Below, piece after piece: positions 39,714 to 52,852 of a stretch of 64,000 nt of DNA. Both the position numbers and the translations under genes were made by a program. Source of the stretch: Nemophila menziesii (Eukaryota > Streptophyta > Magnoliopsida > Boraginales > Hydrophyllaceae); NCBI GenBank assembly GCA_029959085.1, contig JARWIR010000008.1:20136001-20200000 (forward strand). The letters are read 5' to 3'. Every line of letters starts with the position of its first letter. The stretch's first letter is position 1. The notes below the pieces were generated by a model. The model worked only from the letters and a program-made list of their open reading frames with translations, was not told the origin of the DNA and made no database searches.

Positions 39714-40028
39714 TTGTTTACCGACGACACGCAAGTCGTCGGTAAGTATGACACGCGTCAAACAGTCGTACGCATGACTGTTGCGTGTCCATGTTTACCG
39801 ACGACTTCTTTTCGCAAGTCGTCGGTAAATCCTTGGGCGGGAAAAATGAACCGCCCATTTTGGCCAATAAATTTTGGATTTGGGTTTACCGACGACTGAT
39901 TGACTTGAATATCGTCGTTAAAGTTTTACCGACGACATTCAATTCAAGAATGTCGTCGGTAAAGTTTTACCGACGACATTCAAGTCAAGCAGGTCGTCGG
40001 TAAATCTTTAAATGTCGTCGGTAAACCT
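39714..40028. repeat. Internal cluster of the subterminal motif in the CACTA element
   Basis: About nine exact copies of TTTACCGACGAC or GTCGTCGGTAAA in about 315 bp, alternating in orientation and forming palindromes such as CGACGACATTCAATTCAAG with its near complement. It lies between the two genes, upstream of the TnpA-like gene, rather than at an element end. Confidence 0.85.
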
Positions 40029-40106
40029 TTTTTTTTTTTTAAATTGGCTTCTTTTATTTTTTTATTCTTAATGGGATTAAGATATACATACACAAATTTT
40101 TACCTG

Positions 40107-40768
40107 GTCAACAGTTAGGGTCAAACTTGAGTGTTCGAGGTGTTTAGTCAACAGTTAGGGTCAAACTTGAGTGTTCGAGGTGTTTAGTCAACAGTTAGGG
40201 TCAAACTTGAGTGTTCGAGGTGTTTAGTCAACAGTTAGGGTCAAATGTTAGTGTTCGAGGTGTTTAGTCAACAGTTAGGGTCAAATGTTAGTGTTCGAGG
40301 TGTTTAGTCAACTGTTAGGGTCAAACTTGAGTGTTTGAGGTGTTTAGTCAACTGTTAGGGTCAAACTTGAGTGTTCGAGGTGTTTGGTCAACAGTTAGTG
40401 TCAAACTTGAGTGTTCGAGGTGTTTAGTCAACAGTTAGGGTCAAACTTGAGTGTTCGAGGTGTTTAGTCAACAGTTAGGGTCAAACTTGAGTGTTCGAGG
40501 TGTTTAGTCAACAGTTAGGGTCAAATGTTAGTGTTCGAGGTGTTTAGTCAACAGTTAGGGTCAAATGTTAGTGTTCGAGGTGTTTAGTCAACTGTTAGGG
40601 TCAAACTTGAGTGTTCGAGGTGTTTAGTCAACTGTTAGGGTCAAACTTGAGTGTTCGAGGTGTTTGGTCAACAGTTAGGGTCAAACTTGAGTGTTCGAGG
40701 TGTTTAGTCAACAGTTAGGGTCAAACTTGAGTGTTCGAGGTGTTTAGTCAACAGTTAAGGGTCAAACA
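40107..40768. repeat. 40-bp minisatellite with seven-monomer higher-order pattern
   Basis: About 16.5 copies of a 40-bp monomer beginning GTCAACAGTTAGGGTCAAAC. Four monomer types can be told apart: A (standard), B (ATGTTA in place of ACTTGA), C (ACTGTT in place of ACAGTT) and D (preceded by TGTTTGGTCA). The order is A, then AABBCCD, AABBCCD, then A and a partial copy, so a 280-bp block was duplicated after the monomers had diverged. Confidence 0.95.
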
Positions 40769-40810
40769 ATATCAAAATGCACTAAGACTAAAATACAAAT
40801 ACAAAATATC

Positions 40811-43800
40811 CTAATCAGTTTCATATCCACTAATATCAATAGGTTCATCATCGCTATTAACCTCTATAGGTTCTTCTTCATCAACATATTCCTCCCACGT
40901 GTCGGCTTCGATTTCCTGGTTTTCATCAATAACCATTTCAAAAGCCATCTCAATACAAAAATGAGCTGGGTCAATCTCGATCTCCTCGGTAGTAGCCAAG
41001 TTCTCTGGTTCGGAAACCGTCTCAGTGTTAACCAAAGGTATACTAATGCTCTCGTTGTTTGTAGATAGTGATTCCGAACCCCATAAGTCGGGACTCCATC
41101 CGTGACGATCATTTATTTCCCAAACGGCTTTCCAACCCTTCATTGATTTCTTCGCACTAATCTCGTCAATGTAGAATACTTTCTTGGCTTGCGATGCTAA
41201 AATGTATGGTTCGTCTTCCCACTCAAAGTTTGTCGTGTTAATAAAGGTTACCCCATGTTATGTCCTTGATTCAGCCATTTTGTACCATTTACAAACGAAT
41301 AAGACAACTGAGCACCCTTTAGTGTAATTAACCTCCAATATTTTCACTAATTCTCCATAACATGGTCTATCTTCGTACGTGGTACAAACTCCGTAATCCT
41401 GCGTCACTCTTTTTTCTACTTTACCCTTAGTTACCCACTTGACACCATTCACGACACATGAATCGTATCTGTCCACCGCACCAAAAGACATGCTGGCCAA
41501 GGATACCATCTCAGTGGTAGCTAATACATCACCTGACTCTTTCATCCCATGAACCTGTCATACATAAATAATACTAAGAACCTCGGACATAAGTAGATTA
41601 TGTTTAAACCAACGTATAAAGTACATACCTTTTCCAAAAACCAACCCTTAAACCGTTGACGATGCATAATCTCTATTTCGTCACCCGTTCCCGTAAGTGT
41701 GGATTTGTGTTCACTAAAATCATAAATGAATATAAATAAGTTAATGTAAATAAGTTAATGAATATTTATATTTATATATTTATATATTTATAAATATATA
41801 TATAAATATATTTATATATTTATATATTTATATATTTATATATTTATATATTTATATATTTATATATTTATATATTTATATATTTATATATTTATATATT
41901 TATATATTTATATATTTATATATTTATATATTTATATATTTATATATATATATATATATAAATATATATATATAAAGAAACGTTACTTACATCCTATATG
42001 GTTCGAGCTCGTCGCAGTTATTCAAAATATACCAACTGACGTGCTCCTTCTGAAGAGATGGTAAAGCAACTGACTCTTTCTTGCCAATAGGAGTACACTG
42101 AGAATTGAAAACGGATATCTCTTTTGGTTCTGGCAGTTGTTCGTTGTATCTCCCTGGATCGTTGAACTTTGTTTTTTCTTCACTAAGATACCGCGATATG
42201 AAAGTCAACGTCTCTTCCGCCACGTAACCCTCGGCTATGGAACCCTCAGGCCTAGCCGGGTTTCGAATATACTCTTTCAACTTCTTCAAATACCTTTCAA
42301 ATGGGTACATCCACCGCATTTGAACCGGGCCCCCTAACAACGCTTCATCGTATAAGTGAATCACTAAGTGGATCATGATATCAAAAAACGCGGGAGGTAA
42401 GATCATTTCTAAATTGCACATCACTTCAACCACTTTCGCCTTACCATCCACCAACTCTTTCCTACTCAGGTTCTTGTTACAAACGACTCTAAACACGTTA
42501 ACTAACCCAATAATTGCGTCGCTAATCGATTTATCATCTAGAAGCCCAGGGAGACAACAAACAAAAAGGTACTGCATCATAACATAACAATCATGAGATT
42601 TCATTCCAATGATCTTCCCCGTATCGGCGTGAACGTTATTCCTCATACTAGACGCGAATCCATCGGGAAACCTCTGTACCTCTAACCACTCAAGAAACAA
42701 CTTCCTCTTCTCCGCTGACAACGTATACTTTCCACGTTTTATAATCGTTTTCTTTCCTACTGTTGCCAACCACAATTCTTTCCTGAATTTCATTTTCTTA
42801 AGATCTTCACGCGCCTTCACGTTATCTTTGTTCGGTTTCCCATCGACTGCTATAAATGTACCGAGAAGAGCATCACACACGTTTTTCTCGCAGTGCATGA
42901 CATCAATGTTATGTTTCAACAGATTTTCGGACCAATAAGGTAAACGATAGAAAATACTCTTTTTCTTCCAATTCGTCTGGCGAGGACCTGTAGTCTTCGT
43001 CATCTTGCCTCCAAAATCCTTGTGTTTGCCGGGAAACACAATGGGAAGACCATCTAACTGTGTCTGAATACTAGCTGGACTATATTTCTTCGGTCGCTTA
43101 GTAAAATTGGTTGCCGGGTACGAAACATAATCTTTTCTAAACCGATGTCCGAAGGGTAACCAACGTCTATGGTCAAAGTAAACCACGCCTTTTGTCACAC
43201 CCAATGACGGTGTGGAATCCATGCATTCCGGGCAAGCCATGTAACCTTGACCCGACCATCCTGAAGTGTATGACCGAGCAGGGAAATCATTGGTGGTGGA
43301 CAACAGACAAACCTTCATAGTAAACTCTTGTTTTGTATGGGCATCATACGTAAGGATCCCGTTACTCCACAACTCGTCCAACTCATCTATCATAGGGCGG
43401 AGGTAAACATCCATGTCCTTACCGGGCGAACGAGGACCCAGAATCAACAAACAAAGCTGAAAAGTGGTTTCCTTTATGCATACCCACGGTGGCAACTTAT
43501 AGACGGTTAATATAACAGGCCACATGCTATACGAGTTGTTTTGCATAGAGAAAGGACAAAACCCGTCGATACCGAGACCCAAAAATACATTACGAGGTTC
43601 GCTAGCAAACTCAGGGTGTAGCGGTGCAAATCTCTTCCAACTATCACCATCAACAGGATGACGCAACACATCCGGATCGGCACTCTTACCGGTATGATGC
43701 CAAATCATGTCTTCAGCGGTGTGCTTTGAAGCGTATAGTCGATGTAACCTGGGAGCAATCGGAAAATAGCGGAGCTTCTTATGTGGTACTTTGATACCCT

Positions 43801-44509
43801 TCTTTGGGTCCCATCTAGACTCGCCACAAACTGGACACTTATCGAGGTCTTTATACTCTTTATAAAATATGGCACAATCGTTCAAACAAACATCGATGGT
43901 AATATACCCCATACCCAAGCTTTTCAACTTCTTGTTGCATGAATCATACGAATCGGGCAAAGTGTGAGGTTTGGGCAAAATACGACCAATCAACTCCAAT
44001 AGCTCGGTGAATGACGTGTTAGTCCACTTGTTCTTTACCTTTACGTGCATAAGCTTGGCAATGAAGTTCAATGAACTCATCGCTTTACAACCCGGATATA
44101 ATTCTGTCTCCAATTCGTTAAACAGTTTTTCGAAACTACTTGGAATTTCTGCGTCTCTCATCTCGGTGTCACCCTGATGACCGCCAACATCGTAACTGTG
44201 TCTCACATCGTCATAAACCTCGGCAATTTCATTAACTCTATTCGGAATAGGGATTTCTTCGGGAATGACCGGCTGCTCACCGTGTTTTATCCAAACCCGA
44301 TACGACTTCATAATCCCTTCATTATAAAGGTGGTTCGTAACCGTCTGAGAGGCTAATCGACAATTATTTTTACAATAGTTACACGGGCAATAAATAAGAT
44401 CTCCATATTGCGAATGTTGTTTTGCATATGCGATAAAACCCAAAACCCCAACAAGATAGTTTGGATCGAATAAATCTGTAGCATCCATCCAACTCTTATC
44501 CAAAGCCAT
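40811..44509 (-). CDS. TnpD-type CACTA transposase (Transposase_21 family), three exons, with one in-frame stop
   Basis: Exon 1 (41991-44509) codes for about 840 residues. Residues 4-80 match the transposase-associated domain with C41PC43NYC46. The Transposase_21 region follows, with CPVCGESRW at 225-233, GLGIDGF at 311-317 (candidate catalytic D315), [10 protein letters not shown] near 402-411, CPEC at 426-429 and DVMHCEKNV at 536-544. A DUF4218-like region spans about 636-760. The donor is GTAAGT at 41990-41985. Exon 2 is 41629-41713 (28 codons, [12 protein letters not shown] to GWFLEK) and exon 3 starts at 41554. Exon 3 is a DUF4216-like C-terminal part ending [16 protein letters not shown], then TAA at 41258-41260. 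The same frame stays open after that stop ([20 protein letters not shown]) to a natural end at 40811, so the TAA looks premature. The protein cuts and joins the element ends. The core is intact; the truncated tail may or may not matter. Confidence 0.9.
41758..41978. repeat. (TATATTTA)n microsatellite in transposase intron 1
   Basis: About 220 bp of an 8-bp TATATTTA repeat ending in a TA run, all inside the 277-bp intron between exons 1 and 2 of the transposase gene on the minus strand, close to the donor site. Confidence 0.95.
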
Positions 44510-45290
44510 CTCTTTACAACAATCTTAGATAACTTGTCAACTACATTCATATGAAAATAAAATAAATAATTATTACAACCCAATTGATAAAATGAAAATA
44601 AAATTACAACACAATGAATATAAATAACACAAATTACAAACCAATGGCTTGAATATAAATACAAACCAATAAATAAATAAAATTACAAATAAATAAATAA
44701 ATAAATAAAATTACATCATAATAAATAAATAAATAAACTTACAACACAATAAATATATAAACAATTTCACATAAATAAATACACAAATACAAAAATATAT
44801 GAAATAAATGAATGTATGCATGATTTATACACAATATATAACAAGACAATCAAAAAATATACAAAATAATAACCTATATATAGCAACTAATACACAATTC
44901 AAAATTCATGCATAAAAAAATGAATTAAAAAGTTTGAAAATTTAAGAAAATACCTTGAATTGGTGGAAGAAATTGGATATTGATGATGAAGTCCCAACCT
45001 TGATAATGTAATAATAAACCTAAACCCATAACATTGCAAGAATTACAACAAATATGATCATAAAAAAAAAAAATCAAGAATTTACCTAATATTTGTAGAT
45101 GAAATTGTGTGTTGATGATGCCCCACCTTGATTATAAGCTTGCAAATGGTTAGAGATGAATTGGAGAAGGTATTGCAAAAAATTTGAATGAGTTTGATTG
45201 ATGTTTTTGGGAGAAATTGGGAGAAAAAAATGGGGTTTTTGGGGTTTAAGGAGATAAAAATACAGACTGTCCAGCATATATGCACGTCAA
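44510..45290. other. AT-rich 5' region of the transposase gene
   Basis: No gene seen. It contains runs of AAATAAAT (near 44680-44730), and splice-like words near 44953 and 45085, so it may hold untranslated 5' exons of the transposase gene. Confidence 0.45.
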
Positions 45291-45576
45291 ATTTACCGAC
45301 GACACGTAAAGTCGTCGGTAAACATAACGCGTCGTCGCTAAAATATAAACTTTACCGACGACTTTTATATTTGTCGGTAAATTACCGACGACAATTCCAA
45401 GAAAAAAAAGCAATAACGACGGCGTTCTGTCATTTACCCACGAGTCTAGTCGTCGGTAAATTACAGGCGAAAGGATTCTCGTGGGTAATTACTTGTCGTC
45501 TGTAAATTGGAAAAGTTTACCGACGACATTACGTGTCGTCGGTAAACTGTCGTGGGTAAATCCCCGATCTGTAGTT
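45291..45576. repeat. Right subterminal repeat cluster and end of the CACTA element
   Basis: Repeated TTTACCGACGAC and GTCGTCGGTAAA words in both orientations, then the terminal TCCCCGATCTGTAGT. It matches the left end through the inverted GATTTACC...ACGACAG stretch. Confidence 0.85.
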
Positions 45577-47355
45577 GCTGTAAAATAAATCCTTTCGTCA
45601 GTTGCAGATCATATATTTTTTATTATTTCTTGAGTTCAATTTATTTTTATCTTGTTTCTATTGATCTCTCAGCTTAGAACTTTCCGATTAGCGCAAAATA
45701 TATGCAAAGGAAAATGTACAAGATATTTATCATGTATGGCTTCTATATTTTTTAGTATAATATTTTCATCTTTAGGCTAGCAAACTGTGAAAGATATGAT
45801 AAAATTGCAAATGAATTGTAATTGTATGGGTTTTATAATAGAACCAGTATACAAAATGCATAGCAAGGATGTACTATATTGATTCTATACTAATAGAACA
45901 AGAATATTAAAAAAATGAAGTATTATCCTTCCAAATTATTTACCAAAAGGGTTTTATCAAAAATAGATATTTTCCTTAACATACCCCCTCAGGTCGGAGT
46001 ATATATTAATGGCACTAGACTTGCTTAGTAATATCTCAAACAATAGAAAACTCTATGGCTTAGTGAATATACAAGTGTCTTCTATATTTTCTTATGTAAT
46101 GCGTGCATAACAATTCTTCTTGAACTTTCTAAGTGGTGACGATCAATTTTCATATTCTTCTTACACTCATTAAATACAAGCTTGACACAAATTATCGTCC
46201 ATTGATTATCATAATAGAGTGTGTCTTCTTTCGGTGGCTCACCTTCCAATCATTTAAATGTTTTCCAAAACCTTATCTTGCAGCATGTAGTTGCCATTGA
46301 CTGATATTCAGCCTCTGCGCCTGAACAAGATACAATTGTCTATTTCTTCTTTTTCCATGATATAGGTGCCTGCCGAATGAGATTACGATATCCGGTTATC
46401 GACCTTCTTGCAGCCTTAAATATAACTAGCTGGGTATTGCTAAACTCCTTTAACTACAATGTCACCATCGAAGGACGATGTATGCCTAGTCTAGGTGTAT
46501 TTTTTTCATGTACTTTAGGATCTTTAGTAGTACCTCAAGGTGTGGTTTCGACGTCTATGCTTGCCCTGACTCAACTCAAGGACAACAAGTGAAATTTCAA
46601 TCCTTTTTATAGTTAGGTTGATTAGCCTACATATAATTCGTCTTTATGACAATAAATCAATGAACATGTATTTTATTTGAATAATACAACCTTTTATTCA
46701 ACTAGAACCCATAAATTTTTGGCACCCAAGAATAAAGCATTGTCCCATATGACTATAACATATGTTTGTTGAAATAAAGTGATCATTTTTATCTTGCAAG
46801 TTATATTCCTAAGAAATACTTGAGTTTACCCCAATCCTATGGTTTAAATTTTTTGGATAGATATATTTATCATAAACCAACAAAGAAATAAAGTTAAGTT
46901 GATAATATTGGAAAAACATATATTATACTATAATTTTTTATGTAACCCGATATCCTTGATGGAATTAGATAGTTTGAGAAACCAATGTTTTGAAACTTTG
47001 TTGAAAACCATGTATGGAATTGATTTAGTTTACGTACTATAGGCTCACTCTTTTATCAGAATACAAGTGGAAATTTTATGTAAACATCCTCATAAATCTC
47101 TCTGTGTAAAAATTTCTTATGGACATCGAGTTGGTGCAAGTGTTGTTCTTGCAAATCTAGCACACTGGGGAGAAAACAAACTATCGTTAATTTAACAACA
47201 TTGGAAAATGTTTTTCTATAATCAACAATTTATATTCAGATATAACCCTTCTCAAACAACCATTATTTGTACCTCACTATTGTAAAATAAATTTTAAAAT
47301 TTTTATTGTACACCCATTTGCAACTAGTGGGTTGTTTGTAGGGTGGCATCGGTGC
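45577..47355 (-). mobile_element. Decayed Ty1/copia 3' part in U7
   Basis: LTR 45577-45981 and pol remnant to about 47355. The terminal T of the LTR end is at 36313, on the other side of the CACTA element, so the CACTA insertion cut within the last bases of this LTR. Confidence 0.8.
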
Positions 47356-49865
47356 AAAATATTAAATGTTGGTCGTCTTTATGAGATTCAGTTTTTTGGT
47401 TAATCCCAACACAGTTGTGGATGTTTGAACACCTTGTGAAGAATTTGGAATATATTTATGATTGTGAGGTTATATATGAGCATTTTATGGTGTGAATGAA
47501 TGTAAATATAAAACAATTGGGTTACCTCAACTTGACAGGTCCTTGTTTTTTCTTCTAAGAGGTACATAATTTGAATATCTCCCTAAATATGGTAACCTGA
47601 TTCTGGCTTGCTTGGGGGTCGCATGGATGCATATTCTCCGTTGGGCTAGTAGAGGTGTGCGCACACTTGCTCGCAACCCTCGTTATCAAACAAAATGTTA
47701 TTATATGTGAAAAAATAGGATAGTTGATGAGAGGTATAACATAATCACACTTATTTGGAAAACTTGCAAATTGGAAGAAGTTTATATTGGAATTGTTATA
47801 TAGAAAGGAGGTCAAGGAATATTTCTTAGGTCTTGTGAGTTTCTATTGGTTCCTGCAATGGGGGATAATGCGGGATAAACAAAGGTAGTAGTTATTTTTA
47901 TATATAGTGGTCGAAATAATCGAAACTCTTAACGGAGTATTGGATAATATAGGCATATTGTCGTTTAATTCACAAGTTGAAAGTTTGAGTGTAGTGATTC
48001 TTGAAATTTCGCAAGGATTATAATATATATAGTCAACAGAACTGGTTGTGAAAATCTTCGAAAAAAGAGATGAGTGCAGAAAAATTAAATTTTAGTAGAG
48101 AAATTATTTTTAAAGAAGACATTATCTTGCGGATAAAAAACCAAGTTGAGAGTTAGATCGAATAATTTGTAACCTTTTTAACTACAGGAATATCATATAA
48201 AGATGCGACTAGGTGAGCAAGAGTAAATTTAGTGATATTTGTGTGTAAGATGATACAAAACAAAACCATCCAAAATATCGTAGACAAGAATAATTTGATT
48301 CTTTCTGAATAAATTTTCGATATGGAGTTTTTCTTTGAAAAAGAATTTTGGATATGCGAATCAACAAATAAGTAGAAAATGTTGCCTATCAATAAAACAA
48401 TTTATAGATATGAGCTTGAAATAGTATGGTTCGACAACCTTAGAGGAAACAATAGTGTTCAATCACATTCAACGACAGCGGTTTGTTTTGGTGTGTTAAT
48501 GTATTTGATTAGTCAAAATTACCCCTTGGCCACAATATGACCATACCATCCTATACGGACTAGTTTGGCTCTTCAGCCGACTATCAACTGGCCTTTCCAC
48601 CATACATATGACTTGGAGTAAAAATTATTAAGTGACTTCTCAGCAGATTATCGGGATATCTCTCGGTCATAAAACTTATTTGGACGAAAGATCCCTAATT
48701 ATCTAGTCTAGCACTTCACCCGCCTACCAGATGTCTTCTCAATCGTTAAGTCACTTGAATATTAAATTCTTAAGTGTCTAAACTGGTTCTTCAGCCGATA
48801 ATCAACTTCCCTCTCGGTCATAAAACCCATTTGGACAATCAACGCATAGAGATTTTAGCTACACACCCATATATTTATATAACATGATTTTAATTTCGTT
48901 GAAAATTAGCAAAAGCCTCTAACTCTTTAACAAAAAAATTATTCCACATTTTATGACAAGTCATCCATAAAACTAATCTAATGCCTCTTTTTATGCATAC
49001 GTAATGTGCCCACAAATATCAGGGTCTACTAGACCAAGAGTCTAAGAATCTTTCCATGCGCTCTTCTTTGAGAATGGATTTTTACATGTTGTTTACCAAC
49101 CAAAACATTTTTACATAGCCTCTGAGGAGCCTTGAGTTGTGGCACACTACTAATCATATTGTTTTACCTAAGAGTTTTCAAACCTTTAAGACTCTAGTAG
49201 CGTCCATACCGACAATGACAAGTTGGGTTTATTGTAATCAAACCTTTATTATCCAATATTTGTTGATATTGTGTTAACTTGAGCATTTCATTTTTTAGAC
49301 CTCGACTTGAGGCTTTATTGTGTTAACACGTCGTGTAAGCTTCTATATTTCGACAAATGTGGTGTACAATGATTGGTGCGTCATCGTTTATTGATCGTTT
49401 CTGGGGTCAAATCACTTTCGTGAGACTATATGAAGGCCTTTTCTCTATATGATGGATATTCAATGAGAGATGAAAGGATGAATGACTAACATGTTTGATT
49501 TGTATCTTATGTGTGCCATTTTATTGAGTCGAACTTACAATCGATTCATTTGAACTGATCACTTATTGAATAAATCTGAAAGTGCTTATTAATTTTAATT
49601 TTGTTGGGGATTTTTGGTCAACCCCAACTATGAGAATATTTTTCTTTTATTGTATATTTTGAATTCACAAAGAAAACAAATTAAAACATTTATATAGTAT
49701 AATAGGTCTAAAATACAATTTGACAAATACATATATTATATATATTTCACTCATAAATGGAAGAATACAAACAAGGAGCAATAAAAAATAATGTAAAGGC
49801 TTGTAAGGCCATAAATGGTGACTTTTATTTCAACAGTGTACACAAGATCTCGAGTTGTGATTTAT

Positions 49866-50474
49866 TTAGCAATGGAAGTAGCAATTGCAAAAATACTTCC
49901 AGTGTCCCCCATGTCCCCAGCGTTGCTTTTGGCATAATCCATACTGGTAACCCAAGTGCTTGCAGTGATAGCTACATTTGTAGCTTTGTAGGCAATTCCC
50001 AACCCATTTGGGGCTTTGCTTCCAGCAGAATTTAGCATCCGCACCATTAATCTCTGCATGAAATTAAAATGAAAAAGTTGGGTCTTAGTTATTTAAAAAA
50101 CATTCCGAGATATTAAAATAAAAACAGAAAAAATTTATTCACATTAGCGCCATTTTAATTTATATACAATGAATGATACAAGGAAACCATGACAAAATTT
50201 GAATTAAAGTTATAGTACAAAAGTAGTTGACCATAGAGTTCAAAACAAAATTTAATGAACCTCCCCGTACTGCAATAGATATTTATATTCTATAGGTAAA
50301 TTTAAAGCATGGCCGGAGAGAAATATGGATCTACAGATACATTGATATTATGCCTGTGAATATTGCATAGTTATTGATAAATAGCCCAACATGCTACGTA
50401 CCAGATGCAGCAACAATGATGAAGATGTATAACAGAGCTAGGAATGATGCTTTGCAAATCATAGACTTTGCCAT
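49866..50474 (-). CDS. Defensin-like secreted cysteine-rich peptide, copy in U8
   Basis: Exon 1 is 50402-50474 and exon 2 is 49866-50053, with a 348-bp intron. The protein equals the U1 copy (F79). Although this unit is the block-level partner of U5, it lacks the 137-bp intron deletion and keeps the normal CATGCAG acceptor. TATA box at 50525-50531. Confidence 0.9.
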
Positions 50475-51071
50475 ATTGATGATTTTGGTATTGCTTGTGA
50501 GAAATCATATCTTCAAAGATGTTCTTTTATAGGGGGAGAACCAAAGTATTAATGAAATAAACAATTAATGAAAAGCTTTTCTGATCTTTTCAATGATATG
50601 GATGTTTAACAATCCGTGGAGGACACCACCAGAAAAAGTAGAAGAATTGAACAAGTCTGAATATTGATTATGTGATAATGTTAAATAAACTATACACTAG
50701 TTTACCAAATCATGTTTGGAAATGATTAAATACCGTACGGTGTATTGTACCAGACTGGCACTAAGAGCAAGTAAACATATACTATTAAAAACCTTTTTTG
50801 TGATATTTAAATATTTATGCTATCTAAGAAAATTCAGGTAAAATGCATCTTTGAAAGTGAATTGTTATTCTTTGAAAAAAAAAGAAAAAAAGTGAATTGT
50901 TATTGTATAGACCAGTAGCTAGTCTAACATTTTTAACCTCAATTGTTCATAAGAATATATATTCAATTTGACATCTTGAATATGTTTGTAAGCCACTTTC
51001 AACTGATCATCCTTCTGTGGTTTTTACATAATAGTAAAAAAATTCCTAATATGTATGCCCACCGAAGAACC

Positions 51072-52852
51072 TGCTGTAAAATAAATCCTTTCGTCAGTTG
51101 CAGATCATATGTTTTTTATTATTTCTTGAGTTCAATTTATTTTTATCTTGTTTCTATTGATCTCTCAGCTTAGAACTTTCCGATTAGCGCAAAATATATG
51201 CAAAGGAAAATGTACATGATATTTATCATGTATGGCTTCTATATTTTTTAGTATAATATTTTCATCTTTAGGCTAGCAAACTGCGAAAGATATGATAAAA
51301 TTGCAAATGAATTGTAATTGTATGGGTTTTATAATTGAACCAGTATACAAAATGCATAGCAAGGATGTAAAATATTGATTCTATACTAATAGAACAAGCA
51401 TATTAAAAATATTTAATGAAGTATTATCCTTCCAAATTATTTACCAAAAGGGTTTTATCAAAAATAGATATTTTCCTTAACATACCCCCAGGTCGGAGTA
51501 TATATTAATGGCACTAGACTTGCTTAGTAATATCTCAAACAATAGAAAACTCTATGGCTTAGGGAATATATAAGTGTCTTCTATATTTTCTTATGTAATG
51601 CGTGCATAACAATTCTTCTTGAACTTTCTAAGTGGTGACGATCAATTTTCATATTCTTCTTACACTCATGAAATACAAGCTTGACACAAATTATCGTCCA
51701 TTGATTATCATAATAGAGTGTGTCTTCTTTCGGTGGCTCACCTTCCAATCATTTAAATGTTTTCCAAAACATTATCTTGCAGCATGTAGTTGCCATTGAC
51801 TGATATTCAGCCTCTCTGCCTGAACAAGATACAATTGTCTATTTCTTCTTTTTCCATGATATAGGTGCCTGCCGAATGAGATTAGGATATCCGGTTATCA
51901 ACCTTCTTGCAGCCTTAAATATAACTAACTGGGTATTGCTAAACTCCTTTAACTACAATGTCACCATCGAAGGACGATGTATGCCTAGTCCAGGTGTATT
52001 TTTTTCATGTACTTTAGGATCTTTAGTAGTACCTCAAGGTGTGGTTTCGACGTCTATGCTTGCCCTGCCTCAACTCAAGGACAACAAGTGAAATTTCAAT
52101 CCTTTTTACAGTTAGGTTGATTAGCCAACATATAATTCGTCTTTATGACAATAAATCAATGAACATGTATTTTATTTGAATAATACAACCTTTTATTCAA
52201 CTAGAACCCATAAATTTTTGGCACCCAAGAATAATCATTGTCCCATATGACTATAACATATGTTTGTTGAAACAAAGTGATCATTTTTATCTTGCAAGTT
52301 ATATTCCTAAGAAATACTTGAGTTTACCCCAATCCTATGATTTAAATTTTTTGGATAGATATATTTATCATAAACCAACAAAGAAATAAAGTTAAGTGGA
52401 TAATATTGGAAAAACATATATTATACTTTAATTTTTTATGTAACCCGATATCCTTGATGGAATTATATAGTTTGAGAAACCAATGTTTTGAAACTTTGTT
52501 GAAAACCATGTATGGAATTGATTTAGTTTACGAACTATAGTCTCACTCTTTTATCAGAATACAAGTGGAAATTTTATGTAAACATCCTCATAAAACTCTC
52601 TGTGTACAAATTTCTTATGGACATCGAGTTGGTGCAAGTGTTGTTCTTGCAAATCTAGCACACTAGGGAGAAAACAAACTATCGTTAATTTAACAACATT
52701 GGAAAAAAAATTTATATAATCAACAATTTATATTCAGATATAACCCTTCTCAAACAACCATTATTTGTACCTCACTATTGTAAAATAAATTTTAAAATTT
52801 TTATTGTACACCCATTTGCAACTAGTGGGTTGTTTGTAGGGTGGCATCGGTG
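51072..52852 (-). mobile_element. Decayed Ty1/copia 3' part in U8
   Basis: LTR 51072-51482 and pol remnant to about 52852. Shares with U5 the reduced PPT region and base variants in the LTR. Confidence 0.8.

Larger units (their letters stand above)
36314..45576 (-). mobile_element. CACTA (En/Spm) DNA transposon, about 9.26 kb, in U7
   Basis: The left end reads CACTACAGCAGGTCGAGGAT and the right end, reverse-complemented, reads ACTACAGATCGGGGATTTAC, giving imperfect inverted repeats that both run into a GATTTACC(G/C)ACGACAG stretch. The other units give the empty site: AACCT|GCTGTAAAAT. In U7 the left flank ends AACCT and the right flank resumes GCTGTAAAAT after CTGTAGTT, so no 3-bp target duplication is visible; loss of three bases (GCC) from an expected CCT duplication would explain it. 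Both genes are on the minus strand. The element has the standard two-gene layout (TnpD and TnpA types) but both genes appear damaged. Confidence 0.93.
32948..47637. repeat. Tandem unit U7 (first of block B, split by CACTA element)
   Basis: An ordinary unit of about 5.43 kb interrupted by the 9263-bp CACTA element. Its first part (32948-34850) shares the 52-bp deletion (near 33693) and several base variants with U1, while the gene region and LTR remnant match U4. No gene is seen in the spacer 32948-35107. Confidence 0.9.

Noticed and set aside
36314..45576. Calling the repeated TTTACCGACGAC clusters or the 40-bp array a CRISPR-like array
   Set aside because: The DNA is plant nuclear; the motifs lie in both orientations within a CACTA element and have no unique spacers.
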